A stretch of 64,000 nucleotides of DNA from NCBI RefSeq assembly GCF_950005125.1, contig NC_080098.1, forward strand, positions 32,361,679 through 32,425,678, in the 5' to 3' direction. The position numbers were made by a program, and so were the translations under genes. The notes under the pieces are model-generated. The model was not told the origin of the DNA. It was given only the letters and a program-made list of their open reading frames with translations, and searched no databases. This document shows, one piece after another, positions 21,962-33,832 of the stretch. This DNA comes from Chionomys nivalis. Taxonomy: Eukaryota; Chordata; Mammalia; Rodentia; Cricetidae. Each line of letters starts with the position of its first letter. The first letter of the stretch is position 1.

Positions 21962-23120
21962 TCAAGTTCAAATTTTTAAAAAGAAAAAAAATACTCTTTT
22001 GTAAGAAAACTTTCATTCTAATAGCAACAAAAAGAAATATAATGCTTCTAGAATGCAAAAGTATTTTTATACACAAAAATACAACATAGTGCCCTCTGAA
22101 AGAAGAGACAGAACTTTGTGTAGGATCACTGCAGACAGTGGTCTGCAATGGGCCGCACCATCCAGTCAGAAGAGAAAAGGTTCCCTAGATGCCTTGTCTC
22201 CCTCCTCTGAAGCCCATCTGTCATGCACCTTGACTTTCGTAAAGCTGGAAGATGAGTATGGACTAGTGTTCAAGATGAGATGCACCTTGCAATTGCCAAG
22301 TACTGCCTAGTTCCCAGGATCCTATGAAGCCTCAAAACACATGACAGTCCAGTGGTGGAGGAGAACCTGCAGAAATGGGCTACTGTGGCTGCTGCAACAG
22401 TAAGGCATACACCTCTGGGACTTCTTCAGAGCAAAGAAAGTAAGTCAGACATTTCAGACACTCAAAGGAACTACTCCTATAATCCATGTGGGTAGGGCAA
22501 GGACGGACCTGGAATCAAGAGGGGTAACAGCAATCCCTCAAGCATATATAAATAAAGGCTAGTGCTGAAGAGAGAGATGGCCAGAAGAGTAAGAGTTGGA
22601 ACGCTTCCTCGGATGCCCACACTATTGAGAGCTGAACACCCAAGACAACTGGCATGTGTGCCCTAGGGAAACCATGCTCTTAATCTGAGAGATGGGGAAT
22701 CCTGGAGAGTCCATGTGGAACAAGAGTACTGCTGCTTTACAGCAACACCCAAGCCACATGGAGCCCATTTTCTGAGCCTCCTTTATCCCCAGGTATGATG
22801 CACAGTAACTGATGACTACACTGTATCTAAGACAACCAGGGAGTATTGACTCCCAGATCATGTACAGTAGCAATATTTACATCTCTGAGACATGGAAACA
22901 CTTCAGGCTTTCCTAAGTGATGCATTTCTGAGGCTACTTGACTATTCTGTTCCTATGGACACTTGATTCATTGATTTTTGGTCCTAAAGATAGAGCCTGG
23001 GGCCTCATGCATGCACTCCTAGCAGGTCTGATTCTTTAACAATGTCTGAGAAGTAGAACTAAAGGTCTTAGTACACATCATTTCTGTAAGTTATCCCCAA
23101 AAGGATTTCCAAAGGTTCCA
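21962..23120. other. Unique DNA, no gene seen
   Basis: Only a tRNA-SINE scrap near 22980-23030 is recognised. Frames of 67-85 codons are unsupported. Confidence 0.45.
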
Positions 23121-23123
23121 GCA

Positions 23124-23172
23124 CTTGCACACACACGCACGTGCGTGCGCGTACACAAACACACACACACAA
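23124..23172. repeat. Alternating CA/CG microsatellite
   Basis: CACACACACGCACGTGCGTGCG continues into ACACACACACACAC; alternating purine-pyrimidine sequence with an internal GCACGTGC palindrome. Confidence 0.9.
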
Positions 23173-25035
23173 GATTCTGAATCAACATTTTTATAATAGC
23201 AGTAATAATAAGTAGTTTAGATGTTCGACCACGATTTAACTATTCTTGGCTCCTAATATGAGTCCTACAGCACAGTCATCTGAAATCACACTAAAACATC
23301 TGAGAAAAAAAGGAGAGGTCCTAGTTTTCATGTAAGCAAGGTTTACATGGTATAATTCTCGTTAGCACTTATATAAGTGAACAAAGAGAAAATCTGACTT
23401 TGAGTTGAACTGATATTTAGTTAGCTTTAATTAATGTGAGTAAGAAAACTAATTTTATTTAAACAATTCTAAGAAATATCTATTTTGAATGATTCAAATG
23501 AGAGTTTCTCACCTGAAATCTCAATCAAAACCAAATGACGTCTTAAGATTTTATGTGTAGATTTTATATACATGCATGCAAAGTGGTAAAGTATGTAGGA
23601 ATTTTAAAATAAAAATATTTAGATAGTGATATTTAATTTGATATTTCTGTACATAAAAGAAAAATGCTAATTATGAACACAACAGAAATGTTGCCTTAGA
23701 CTTTTTCTTTGTAACTTAAAACACATCTCCAATGATAAACTACCCCACAACAGGTTAGTTTCCCTTTTTTAAAACTGTAAAATTCAGGCACTTAAAATAG
23801 ATAAACTTTATGTCAATTGGGAAAGGGCTCCACATAATATTCCGATTAAAAATTAAGGACTCGCTCTCTCAAAAAGTGCTTTCCAGATGCAGTTTGAAGA
23901 CCAAAAAAAATACTAAGCAGATAAATTCAGAAGTGACAAAAATAAAACTTAAAAAAAAAAAAAACAACCCCAATGGCTTTCAAGTTGAAAAAGCGTCCCC
24001 CATAATTAGCCTTCATTAAGGGACTGTTTCTCTCTGAAAACTTCTGCACAGCTACTAAATGAGAAAATCATATTTAATATCCACTGCAGCATCACTGCTA
24101 TGACTGCCTGGAGAACGTGACTCTGGATGCTGCAGAGCCATTCACCCTCTGTAAGGGTGTAACAGCATGTGCTTCTCACGGAATCACACCCTTTCATTGT
24201 GGACAGCAGAACACACCCTGCAGAAAGCTCAAGGCTTAGCATGCAAAGACGCTTACCAGAACTTGGGATTTCAGTCCAAATTAACTTAGCCAATGGAGAG
24301 ATGGCTAAGAATCAAGACAAAGGCTTCCTTCCCCTCCTAAGACAGCAACAAGGCTTTAGCACTGGAGTTCATGCCAAGTATTTCCAAGCATGTTTCTCCT
24401 ACTATAAACACTAAAATAAAGATTTAAGTATCCCCACTCACTACTCTTGAACCTGAGCCAAGTTGTGTCTCCATAATATGAGCTGCTATGGCAACAGAAA
24501 GAAAATGAACCAATTATCTATGCTTGTTCTTAGCTTACTAGCTGTCATTAACAAAGAAATTGGAACTAACCTGAACGTTATTTAAAAATGTTCTGATTAT
24601 CAGTACTCTAATATTCTTTTCTTCCCAACTTCTGCTTTTTCAAGTGAGCATGGTCTCACATTCCTATCTATGTACTTTTCTTTCTGCTCTCTCTATTTTT
24701 TTTTTTTTGAAGATTTATAAAGGTGTCCCAGGGAGATAGGTGAATCAGTACAAAAACGCAGAAGGTTCAGGGAACTTGGAGCAATTGAGAACAATCAACT
24801 CAATGTATGATGCTCCTAAGTTTGCATTCAAACCAATTTGATCACGTCTCAGTAACCTTGGGCAACAGGAGCTACCATTCAGAGCCTGCTCCCTCATGAA
24901 ACTGCTCTACTTCCCTCAAGACACTGCCATGAGGGATACATGGAGTATGTAACTTGCCTACCATAGGAAATGTTCATTTACCAACACCTTCAAAATAATA
25001 GGAATATAAAAAGGTGCTGCCATAGGACCTATTTT
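23173..25035. other. Single-copy DNA, SINE-free
   Basis: No repeats apart from short A and T runs. Two donor-like words on the minus strand (CAG|GTGAGA at about 23513 and CTG|GTAAGC at about 24257) have no matching exon structure. An X-box-like GCTGCTATGGCAAC lies at 24482-24495. Confidence 0.45.
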
Positions 25036-25039
25036 AACT

Positions 25040-25890
25040 TTCTTTTTATTTATTCTGTGAGTCTTTCACATCATGCATCTTGATCCCATTCATTTCCCCA
25101 TCCCTTTTAATATGCCCTCTGCCCCAAACAAAATTTAAGAGCAAAGGGAAAAGTTAAAAAATCATCTCATAGAAGCTGCAGAGTGGCACAGTAAGTCATG
25201 CAGTAAATCCTTTTGTGCATATATCTTTAATTGAAAGTGTTCATTGCATAGAGTTATTGGTCTGATTTGAGGCCTCTGGTTTCTGCTATACTATAGATGC
25301 TGGGCCCTCACTGGTACTCTTCTTGGCTATCCTGTAGTGTTGTGGAGATCCTGCAGCTTTGGGTCTGCGGGTCAGGCCCCTTTCTGTGCTCCAGCAGATC
25401 ACAGATGGTGTGTATGTTGGGGTGGGTCAAGTCATAACCCTGGTTCTGGACCTGGGCAGCTGTAGGGTTCGTTAACCCACCAGTTCTCCCCAGTCCTTGC
25501 CACCAGAGTGAGCTCTCTCTAGTACTGCCTGGAGAGGGGGTGCACGCGACTCACCCCTTGCAGCAATGAGTGAGGGGTGGGGCCAGTTCTCCAGTCTTCT
25601 TGCCCTCAGGGTTGGCACACCAACACCATCAGGGTCAGCTCCACTGTGTTGTCCAGGCGAGGTACAGGAGCTAAAACTGCCAACAGCTGCAGCTAGTAAA
25701 CTGGTAAGTGGCAGGGCCAGCTCCTCCACCTGTCCCAGGCGTTGATGGAGTAGGAGCAGAGGACATCTCTCCTCCACCCATGCCACCATAAGTCAGATGA
25801 GTAATGGGGACAGCCTCCCCTGCTCACAACATTGGGGCTGGGTCACCCACATCTCCCATGACAAGGCCAGCTCTGCTGTGCTGCATAGGC
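25040..25890 (-). mobile_element. Lx-type rodent L1 3' end (antisense)
   Basis: The plus strand starts with antisense L1 tail wording (ATGCATCTTGATCCCATTC, TTCCCCATCCCTTTTAAT). It continues into GC-richer blocks of GGGGCCAGTTCTCC / GGTCAGCTCCACTG type, typical of the rodent Lx 3' region. The 105-codon minus frame at 25472-25789 is UTR, not a gene. Confidence 0.65.
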
Positions 25891-26850
25891 CATATTTATA
25901 AGGAAAGCTAGCTTCCTAGAAACTCTTACAAAGTAGACTTTAAAGCAACTTAATGTGCAAGGTAAAATGACAGCCCAATTAGGGTCTTCCTGATTTTAAA
26001 ATGTTTCAAACTCTGTAATGAGAATATTATGTTACAGATTCTCAAGAGACACTCATTTTTAAAATCTGCATAGATCTTTCGTGTTCTGTGATAAATACTA
26101 AAACTAGGGGAAAAGAATCTCCATTTTTACGCTATATTTTAAATTTATTTATTAGAGCAAAGTGGTTGAGGAAAGCACTAAAAACTTTCAATGAGTCTAT
26201 CTTTCTTTACCTGCTCAGATAGTATCTAAGAAACATGCGCTTGGTGTTTACTCCAGCTCTGCTTTTCAACAGAGTAGTGTTACTAATCATAAGAAAGTAG
26301 CTTTTACAAACCACAAACTTAGTGTAGTATATTTCGGGGTTACAAACTTGGACAGATTAGTCGTCTACAATACTAAGACCTCACAGGAATCCCAACTCAA
26401 ACACAATTGGTCTCCCTCAACTCATCTACATTGTAGCACTCTGGCCTTACTTCTCATTTACATTTTATCTCACTGGCTTGGTAACTGTTACTCTTAACTT
26501 CTCCAAGCAAGAACCTTTTTATTTTATTCACCTCAGAATCTACCAAGTATCTGACAATAGCAACGTTTCCATAAATAATAATGTATTAATAAATATATCA
26601 AAATTATACATATTTTATACAAAATACAACAAAACATTTCAATGTGATCTTAAGTGATGTTTAACTATGAACGAACTTAAAGTATGCATTAAAACAAAAC
26701 TAATTTGCTTCTAAAATAGTCATTTTTACAAAAAAAAACTGGACAAGTTTCAGCACCACAGACTTTCTAATTCACAGTGGCCTCTCATAAACCAGTCCTC
26801 TCCATATCTAAGGAGCAAGCAGATACTAGTCTAGCATTCATTCATTCATT
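25891..26850. other. Single-copy AT-rich DNA, no gene seen
   Basis: No family or exon pattern is recognised. Confidence 0.45.
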
Positions 26851-26854
26851 CATT

Positions 26855-26997
26855 GGTTTTTTTGAAACATGGTTTCTCTGTAGCCTTGGCTGTCCTGGAA
26901 CTCTCTCTATAGACTAGGCTAGCCTGAAACTCAGAGCTCTGCCAATCTCTGCCTCTCCAGTGCTGGAGTTAAAGATATGGGCCACCAAGTCTGGCTT
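26855..26997 (-). mobile_element. Old B1 SINE with (ATTC)n tail
   Basis: The tail became (ATTC)n at about 26838-26854. TTGAAACATGGTTTCTCTG and CAGTGCTGGAGTTAAAGAT identify the reversed B1 body. Confidence 0.8.
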
Positions 26998-28650
26998 ACT
27001 GGTTTGACTTTTAAACGTCTAAAAACTCTGACCTAACAGTCTTCACCACTATCTACTTTTCTTTTCTTAAGTTTTACAAAGAGTCAGACACATTTTAGTC
27101 ATTCCTAAAACAAATACTTCATGGAGTTAACAGGGGTCACCAACCTCACAGAGCTTGCCACACAGCCAATGGTACCCTATCTTTACAATGGTATAGTAAA
27201 GAAATCACTAAGCACTTAAACATACGGGATTTCTGTTCCTCTTATCAAACACAGTGCGAAGTCTTACCCTGCATTTCACTGTGGAAATACTGTCCCAAAT
27301 GCTAACTCACTTTAAAGAACTTGAGTTAAAAATCAGGAAACTGTTCTCAAATAGAAGACATCATCAAAACATGAAAGATTAACTATCTGACTACTATTAT
27401 TAATAGTCCAGCTGTTAAGTAGTTAATTCTAACAATTAATTTTATATCCTCAAATACATAATAAACTGTGCAAGTATTTTCAAATGTTCAAATATATGTT
27501 TTACTTCACAGATTATTGCTTTGTATTTACAAGTAATTTTGATTCTCATTCTTATATAATCTTTTCATAATAGAAACTAACTAGAATTTTCTAGGTAGAA
27601 AAAAGTTGATAACAGCAGGCTCATTTTTCTCCCATCTCATGCACAAAGTTAGCAGTTAGACTGTTCAGAAAGACTGCTCTGTGAGGAATTTAAGTTCTCT
27701 TTCCTGCAGCTTCCATTCCTGTCACTCACCCATCATCCCAGGAATTCCTGAACTTTAATGTTCCACAGATGACGTTCTTTCTGCAAACACCTGGACTGCT
27801 CACTTCCCCTGAAAGTGGTTCCAGTGTACAGGCATGCATATGAACACTAGGATGGGGAGCGCACTGCTACGAGGAACTCAACTTCCCATAATTAAAAGGC
27901 TGCTATGCTTTTAAGATCACAAAATGTAATTTTTTAAAAGTGGGCCAGTGTAGGTGAATAGCTGCATAGGGGCACAGACAGCAGACAACATTTTACTGTC
28001 ATTGTACTCACTTCTGTGGTTACACTGCAGGTCCCAAACATTTCAACAGAGAACCATAGGAAGCCACAGATCCTCAGAGTCCTCAGTTACCACAGCACAA
28101 CTGAGCTATACTTCTTGGGACAATACGAGAACAGGAGGCACTGCAAGCAGCTCATGGCTACTGTATAAGAGCCATGTGCAACTGAAACCAGTCAACTATT
28201 AGGACAACAATTAGGAAAATTGTGGATGAGGAATGAATTCATTTCCAGAACGAAGGAATGGAAGGACAGCAGCAGTTGCTCTCTGCAGATTCACCCCTTA
28301 CACAATATAAAACACACAACCTGAGGTTTTCCAGATGGGGTAATGAAGGTGCAGAAAGTACCATATTAGAGCCAATTGTTAAAATCACTCTCAGTATATT
28401 TCAGCTATTTGTTACTTGTCAGGGATAATAAATGCCAGGGGTTAGGAAGCAATGAATTAAAAAACAAAAAACACCATTGTTAAAATTGCTTCAGGGAGCT
28501 AGTTACAGTAATATATACATATATACACATATTATCCCTCCTTCTACTCTTTATATGATTTGTAAACAAAACCAAAAGGGGGAGGGGACAACAACAGCAA
28601 GAGTACACTGACAGACACAAAGTAGCAACAGATCAAAATTACAACTAGAA
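26998..28650. other. Single-copy DNA, no gene seen
   Basis: About 1.6 kb lacks recognisable repeats. An 82-codon frame at 27954-28202 is unsupported. A TATACATATATACACATAT patch is near 28512. Confidence 0.45.
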
Positions 28651-28654
28651 AGTT

Positions 28655-28820
28655 GTGGGCCAGCAAGATTGCTCTGTCTATAAAGTCACTTGCCATAAAA
28701 GCCAATTGATTCTAGCTGGCTCCCCAGGATTCCTTTAAGTTGCCTTCTGACTTCCACACTCATGTCACAACATACACACCCATACACACTATGAATGCAC
28801 ATACAACAATAAATCTAGAA
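28655..28820 (+). mobile_element. B3/B2-type SINE, diverged
   Basis: GGGCCAGCAAGATTGCTCTG and TTGCCTTCTGACTTCCACAC with an ACAACAATAAATC end are B3-like. Confidence 0.65.
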
Positions 28821-29334
28821 AGTTTTACACATAATTTCCACCACAGAAAACAAAAGTTCAAAACCAAGAGTATAGTAAGGTGTCAGATTTCACTTGACCC
28901 ATGTGAGCTAACAGGCTTTCTAAGCCAGGCCTATGACACATGACCTGTGCCAAAATGAGCACTTCTGGGAAGTAACCTGCATAGAGGCACCTTTTACAAA
29001 CTACAGGTGGGAATAAAATCCGCAGTCTTTCTTGTATCTAAACAACCAAAACTGATTAAATACATTTTAAAGGAACAGGAAACAGCATTTTTTCTTCCAT
29101 GTTAGCTAACTCAAGGTTAGACTTCAACTGGCAGCAAAAGACAGCCGAGATAGGGGCTCAATATTGGTTGTGGTTCTATAGACATCCAAAATCAAAACGG
29201 AAACTATGCGTTGTAAGGAGGAGCTCCACTGTGCAAATCTGTCCTCCCAGTTCCCATGGTGACCCCGGCACAGCTTCAGTAATGGCCTATATACTCCACA
29301 GGAACTGTGAAGCTGCCTCAGCTAGTCCCTCTTC

Positions 29335-29447
29335 TTCCTATCCTAACCTGTCAAAGGTTAAGGAATTTGTCAAGTTACTATTAAATGATCCAAGTGAGAT
29401 TCAAACCCAAGTCACTGAGTCTGTGGTCTTAATCATTATGCCATGAC
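29335..29447 (+). mobile_element. MIR element (3' half)
   Basis: TCAAAGGTTAAGGAATTTGTC, then GTGAGATTCAAACCCAAGTC, then GTCTTAATCATTATGCCATG follows the mammal-wide MIR consensus in plus orientation. Its survival marks this stretch as old, little-disturbed DNA. Confidence 0.75.
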
Positions 29448-30288
29448 CAAAATCAAAACAACAAAATTAATCACCCTGAGGAAAAATTAATGTCAAATTG
29501 AAGGTCTGTAAGCAGTGAAAGAGTAAGGCTCACTACTCATTTAATAGGTTTTTCATGACACATTCTCTTTGCTTAGATTTGATAATTTATTTTTTAAAAA
29601 GTCAATTTAAGGCTAAAGAGGGTAATAAAAATCCTCCAGCAGCTGGTTAGGGTTTTAAGCAACCATGTCCTAACAGCATGTGATAGCTCTGTTACACAAT
29701 GTGAAAAATCTTTACTCCAATTAGTATCTCAATCAAGTCAGGCTGGGGTGTGAAGGCCTTTATTATTTGCTATCAGAACCACTCTAAAGGGAAATGGAGA
29801 GAGGGTGACAAAAAAGGGAAGGTCCAAATGAATCTAATGTCATTCAGATGCGCAAACAGACGTCCACCCTGAGCACCGACTTCAGACTATCTGAGGAGCA
29901 GTTAAGGAGAACTCAGCACAGGTGCTAACATTTTAAATCATTTCTTTATAAAGAAAGCACTCGTGTGTCTGTTTAAACGCCTTGCGATTGGTAACTGTAA
30001 AAAACTGTCCACTGTGGGGAATATGAGACAATGCAGTTTTCACATGAACAGTCTCTACAGAAAAAGACCGTGTATAGAGCACAGCAAATCTCTTAATCAG
30101 AGTTCAACAAGAAACATTGTGATTTGATAATAATCATATTTCATGTCTTCTGATCTTTGAGTCTCTGTCCTTTTCATCTCATAGGGTTAGCCAAAATACT
30201 GACTACAACGTAACCAAAGTACATACTACAATGTAAACAAAGACCAGGAAAGTAATATGCCTGTACATGAATTCACATTGCTTCTAGC
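29448..30288. other. Single-copy DNA, no gene seen
   Basis: No exon or known repeat is recognised. Confidence 0.4.
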
Positions 30289-30289
30289 C

Positions 30290-30515
30290 CAGCAGGTCTC
30301 AAACTGGGTTTGCGAACCTTTGGGGGCCGGCCGACCCTTTCACAGGGTCACATATCATATATCCTGCATATCAGACAGTTACATTATGGTTCACAGCAGC
30401 AGCAAAATTACAGTTTGGAAGTAGCAACAAAATAATTTTATGGTTGGGGGTCCCCACCACATGAGGAACTGTGTTAAAGGGTCGCAGCATTTGGAAGGCT
30501 GAGAACCACTGCTCT
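30290..30515. mobile_element. URR1-like hAT DNA transposon (non-autonomous)
   Basis: Inverted termini of the CAGTGGTTCTCAA type are visible as CAGCAGGTCTCAAACTGGG at the left and GGCTGAGAACCACTG at the right. The body keeps GACCCTTTCACAGGGTCAC, AATAATTTTATGGTTGGGGG and AACTGTGTTAAAGGGTCGC. It carries no transposase. Confidence 0.85.
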
Positions 30516-30619
30516 GCTTGAACACATTAGAGATGTTAGAAAGTACAAAGACCATCTTGCCTACTAAAAATCACGCCGACTTTTAGAGAACAACCAGACC
30601 CTCTCTAATAACTTCTACC

Positions 30620-31430
30620 TACCAACTGGAATCAATGACACCGCCCCCCCTCCACACATCATTTGAGGTTTGTATCCCATAATAATCAAGCTAAAGAGTT
30701 TTACATTTCTCGTTTTATTTTTACAAAACATTTCCTTTCTGCCTCTCCCAGTGATTATTTTTAATGCTTTTGCCTGCCGGCACACGACACAACTGGATGG
30801 AAGAAACATCACTCCACGGCGAAGCAGAGAGAGGACCTGAGTGAGCCAGACTCACAAAAACCCCCTCACACTGCCTACTACTTTTGGGGTGTCTTCGCCC
30901 TGACTGGACCACCTGGCCAGTTCGTTCAGACTCAGAAGCAGACACGATGCCAGTCATTCTGTACACACCAAATGAAGCCAGCAATTGAATACACACCACA
31001 GAAGACACTGGGTACAGTGTCTAACTCCTCCTAACAGGGGTACTCTGTAAATACTACACATGCCACTAGCTACTGGGAGAACCCAACTCTACCGGAAACC
31101 AGGTACCGTGTGTGTACACAGTGTAAGCCGCCGGTCACGCAAAGGATACTCTGTAACACTCTATGACACTCGACACCCTATACAAAGCTACTGCACACAG
31201 AACTGCACACAATGCTAGATACTATGTACACATCTTAGCCCTCCCGGGAAACAGTGCACACACATTTCAGCTGTGCAGCGGCACAGTCCAGTGTTGATAC
31301 AGATTAGAGGACACTTGGGTGCTGCGTGCATACTGACGGTGACACTGAGTGCTACTCACAAACCACACAGGACCGACCGACCGAGCGACCCGTCAGTACC
31401 ACGGACACACGGCCAACACTAAGTACCACA
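30620..31430. other. Cryptically repetitive TACT/ACAC-rich flank of the CpG island
   Basis: From about 31030 the sequence repeatedly uses TACTCTGTAA, CACTCTATGACACTCGACAC, GCTACTGCACACAGAACTGC and GATACTATGTACACA words with irregular spacing, ending in a GACCGACCGACCGAGCGACC stretch (31372-31391). It looks like a decayed tandem array. No ORF or known family is present. Confidence 0.55.
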
Positions 31431-32415
31431 GACACCAACGACAAAGTCCCGCGGACACACCGCAAAGCACCCGCGGCTCGGCCCAGGAAAAAAAAAAGGC
31501 ATGAGCGGAGACAGCCCAAGTGAAAGTTCGGGCCACAGCCCCACGGGCAGCGTCCCCATCAGCGTCTCTCTCCGGCTCTGCAGGGGCACAAGGCGGCTGA
31601 TCCCGCAGGACGGCCGGGAGGACCTGTTGAGGCAGCTGAAGCCTCGCAAGCCGCTCGCCTGCAGCCCCCGGGAGACCGGCGGGCACTGGTCTCGGGGACC
31701 GCCGCTTCCATCGCTCCCCTCCGCCCGCCACACGTTCCACGCAAAGGGCCCTCGGGCCTGGCCAGGCGGGAGGCGCGGGGACCCGGCGGGAGGAGCTCAC
31801 AAGACTCCGCGGCTTCGCGGCGCCAGCAGGCCGCGCGCGGTTCTCCGCGGCCTTCACCCGAGCCGGCTCCTCACGGCAGCCCGAGGCAAGAGGCGCCGGA
31901 CCGAGGGGAGCGCCCAGCCCGCAGGCCTCACCGGCCTGGGGCAGTCCCTGAGGCCACTATCAGCCGCCGCCCGCCACAGAGGCCGCGGCCCCGGCAGCCG
32001 CCACGGTGCAGGCCACGCCACCGCCACCGACGCCTCTGCCCGCCCCGCCGCCCCGAAGCCCCGCCGCCGCCGCCGAGCTTTCCCCACCATTATGCTCCGC
32101 TCCGCCGCCGCCGCCGCCGCGCCCGGCCCTCCCTCCGGAGCCGCCTCCTTCCCGCCGCCCGGCGCCTCTCGGGCCTCAGCCGGCGACGGGCGCGGGGGGC
32201 GGGGGGGAGACGCAGGCCGCCGCCTCCTCCTCCCCGCCATCTCCTCCCTCCTCCCCGGCTCCCCCCGCTGGCTCGGCGCGGAGGGCTCGGGGCTCGAGGG
32301 GCGCCATGTTGGCGGCGGCTTTCACCACAGAAAATGCCTCAGCGCGCGCCGGGGCGAAGCCTGGCGAGGCGGCCGGGGCGTCGCGCGCCGGCTGGAGGCC
32401 TGGACCGCCGCGCGC

Positions 32416-32447
32416 ACTCGCTCGCTCGCTCGCTCGCTCGCTCACTC
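32416..32447. repeat. (CGCT)n / (AGCG)n tetranucleotide run
   Basis: About seven CGCT units run directly into CACTCACC. On the minus strand they lie immediately after the GTGAGT donor, so they would be the first bases of intron 1. Confidence 0.95.
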
Positions 32448-32449
32448 AC

Positions 32450-32560
32450 CGCGTCTCCTCAGCCCGGCGGCGGCGAGGGGCCTGCGGGGCTGCAGAGGAC
32501 ACCCGGAGGGGGAAAGTTGACGTTCCCCACTAAGCGGTGTTTCACATGGTGCGGGCGCGG
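32450..32560 (-). other. Candidate first exon, minus strand (non-coding or coding unknown)
   Basis: Read leftward, the segment ends GAGACGCG|GTGAGTGAG, a strong donor. The 5' limit is a guess, since no start-site signal fixes it. In the minus direction it contains ATG at about 32546 followed quickly by a stop, so it is more likely 5' UTR. An alternative first exon could end at the GAAG|GTAGGA donor at 32754. Cap-end sequencing or transcript alignment would decide between them. Confidence 0.35.
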
Positions 32561-32829
32561 CGGCCGGCCGGGCTCGCAGCCTCCTCGGAGTTCATTGTGT
32601 GCGCTCGAGTGTTTCCCCGCGCGGGGCCGGGCCGGGCAAGCGGGGCCTGGGCCGAGCCGCGCACGGGGGGCTCTAGCGGCGGGCGCGGGACTTGCGCGGC
32701 CCGCGCTGCCTCCCCGCCCCGAGGCCGGGGGAGCCCGCCGCGCCCGCTCCTACCTTCCCTCGACCTGTCTTCGGCGCCTCTCTGCGAAATCGGTTTCAGC
32801 ATATTCTGAGGGGTCCACACACGAACTCC

Positions 32830-33700
32830 ATATCAACACACACGTGCAAGCTACGTACGTGCAGGCGCGCTGGAGCCGAGCACCGAGACACGAGGGTAGC
32901 ATTGTTAGGATCCTGCCAAGCCCGGTGGGCTGCGATGCGGCTCACGGGGTGGACCCGCTCCACACTTTGCTTGGTTCCTAATGGCTCCGTGTTGGACAAG
33001 CACTCGCCCGTGTACTGACCCGAGTGGGTAAGACAGTCTCCCTCTTCTTCCAATCCTGTGCTCAAAAAAGAGTTGCAAGACACCCAACTTCTCCGTCCCG
33101 TAGATTCACAAATGGAACATTTAGAAAGAATGGACCACCTATTATCAATCTGGCTAGAACATTACAAATTGCTGTGAGAAGCAGGTTATCTTTTTTAGTG
33201 AGTAATTCTAGATCTAATCAGAGGAGATCCCTTAAGCTATGTGGCTTTAAAAAGTCTTGGGGCGGGGGGGGTGGGGGAGGGGAGGAGGATCGCAGAGATA
33301 AAAGCACACACAGATGTCATACATTGTCCTGTAATAACCTTTGCCTGCAAGGAGTTTAAAAGGGAAACCCTACTCGCCAAAATTGCTTGGCCCTATTCTC
33401 AACGGCTATATGTACCTGAAAAATCATTGGAGACTCCCCTAGAAATCTGGGGTTCTTAGACAAATTATCTATCTGTTTACAGAGCTGACCTCTAAGAACT
33501 TAGAAATAAATGGCATTGAGTGGACCTTTGAAGTACACCAGACAAACATGGTCTTTCAAACCGTCAACAGCCCTGGCACTGATAGCCCAATCTCCGAGAG
33601 TAGTGTTTGGGTGTTTTCTTGTTTGTTTTTGTTTCTGGCTTTCCCCCCACACACACTTCAAAGATCATGAGATATTTGAATTCATTCAACCAGTAAAATA
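32830..33700. other. Right shore of the CpG island, no gene assigned
   Basis: CpG density falls quickly after about 33000. The plus donor-like TGG|GTAAGA is at 33028. A G-run (GGGGCGGGGGGGGTGGGGG) lies at about 33260-33278. A frame at 33241-33459 has no recognisable homology. Confidence 0.4.
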
Positions 33701-33704
33701 AGGT

Positions 33705-33832
33705 ATGACTGGACAGCAAGATTGCTCAGCGGTTAACGGCACTCACCACCCTACAGTCCGAGTTCAATCACGAGGACCTACCCATATGGTGGAATGAGAT
33801 TAAATGCCATTAAAATTAGACAGAAGGAAATG
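33705..33832 (+). mobile_element. B2/B3-type SINE fragment
   Basis: GACTGGACAGCAAGATTGCTC and CAGTCCGAGTTCAATCACG-type wording identify the tRNA-derived left half only. Confidence 0.65.

Larger units (their letters stand above)
31440..32810. promoter_or_regulatory. CpG island, promoter of an unnamed gene
   Basis: This is the only extended CpG-dense, GC-rich block in the window. It holds runs of CCG/CGG, many GGGGCGG/CCGCCC Sp1-type boxes, a (CGCT)n run and, on the minus strand, GCCGCCAACATGGCGCC, a YY1-type AANATGGC site at about 32305. There is no TATA box, as is usual for broad housekeeping promoters. Splice-donor words favour a minus-strand gene: CGCG|GTGAGT ending at 32450, GAAG|GTAGGA ending at 32754 and CCG|GTGAGG near 31932. 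The only comparable plus-strand donor is TGG|GTAAGA at 33027/33028, so bidirectional transcription is possible. I cannot name the gene. Long frames across the island are composition artefacts. Confidence 0.85.

Noticed and set aside
24482..24495. X-box-like GCTGCTATGGCAAC
   Set aside because: Two mismatches in the left half-site and no promoter features nearby.
25472..25789. 105-codon minus frame
   Set aside because: It falls inside the antisense Lx L1 3' UTR.
31501..32520. 339-codon plus-strand frame across the CpG island
   Set aside because: CpG islands lack stop codons in many frames. At least five overlapping frames on both strands are equally open here, all rich in R, P, A and G, with no domain or splice logic.
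32006..32533. 175-codon plus frame and overlapping 215-codon frame at 32334-32981
   Set aside because: Same composition artefact as above; no Kozak, homology or conserved motif.
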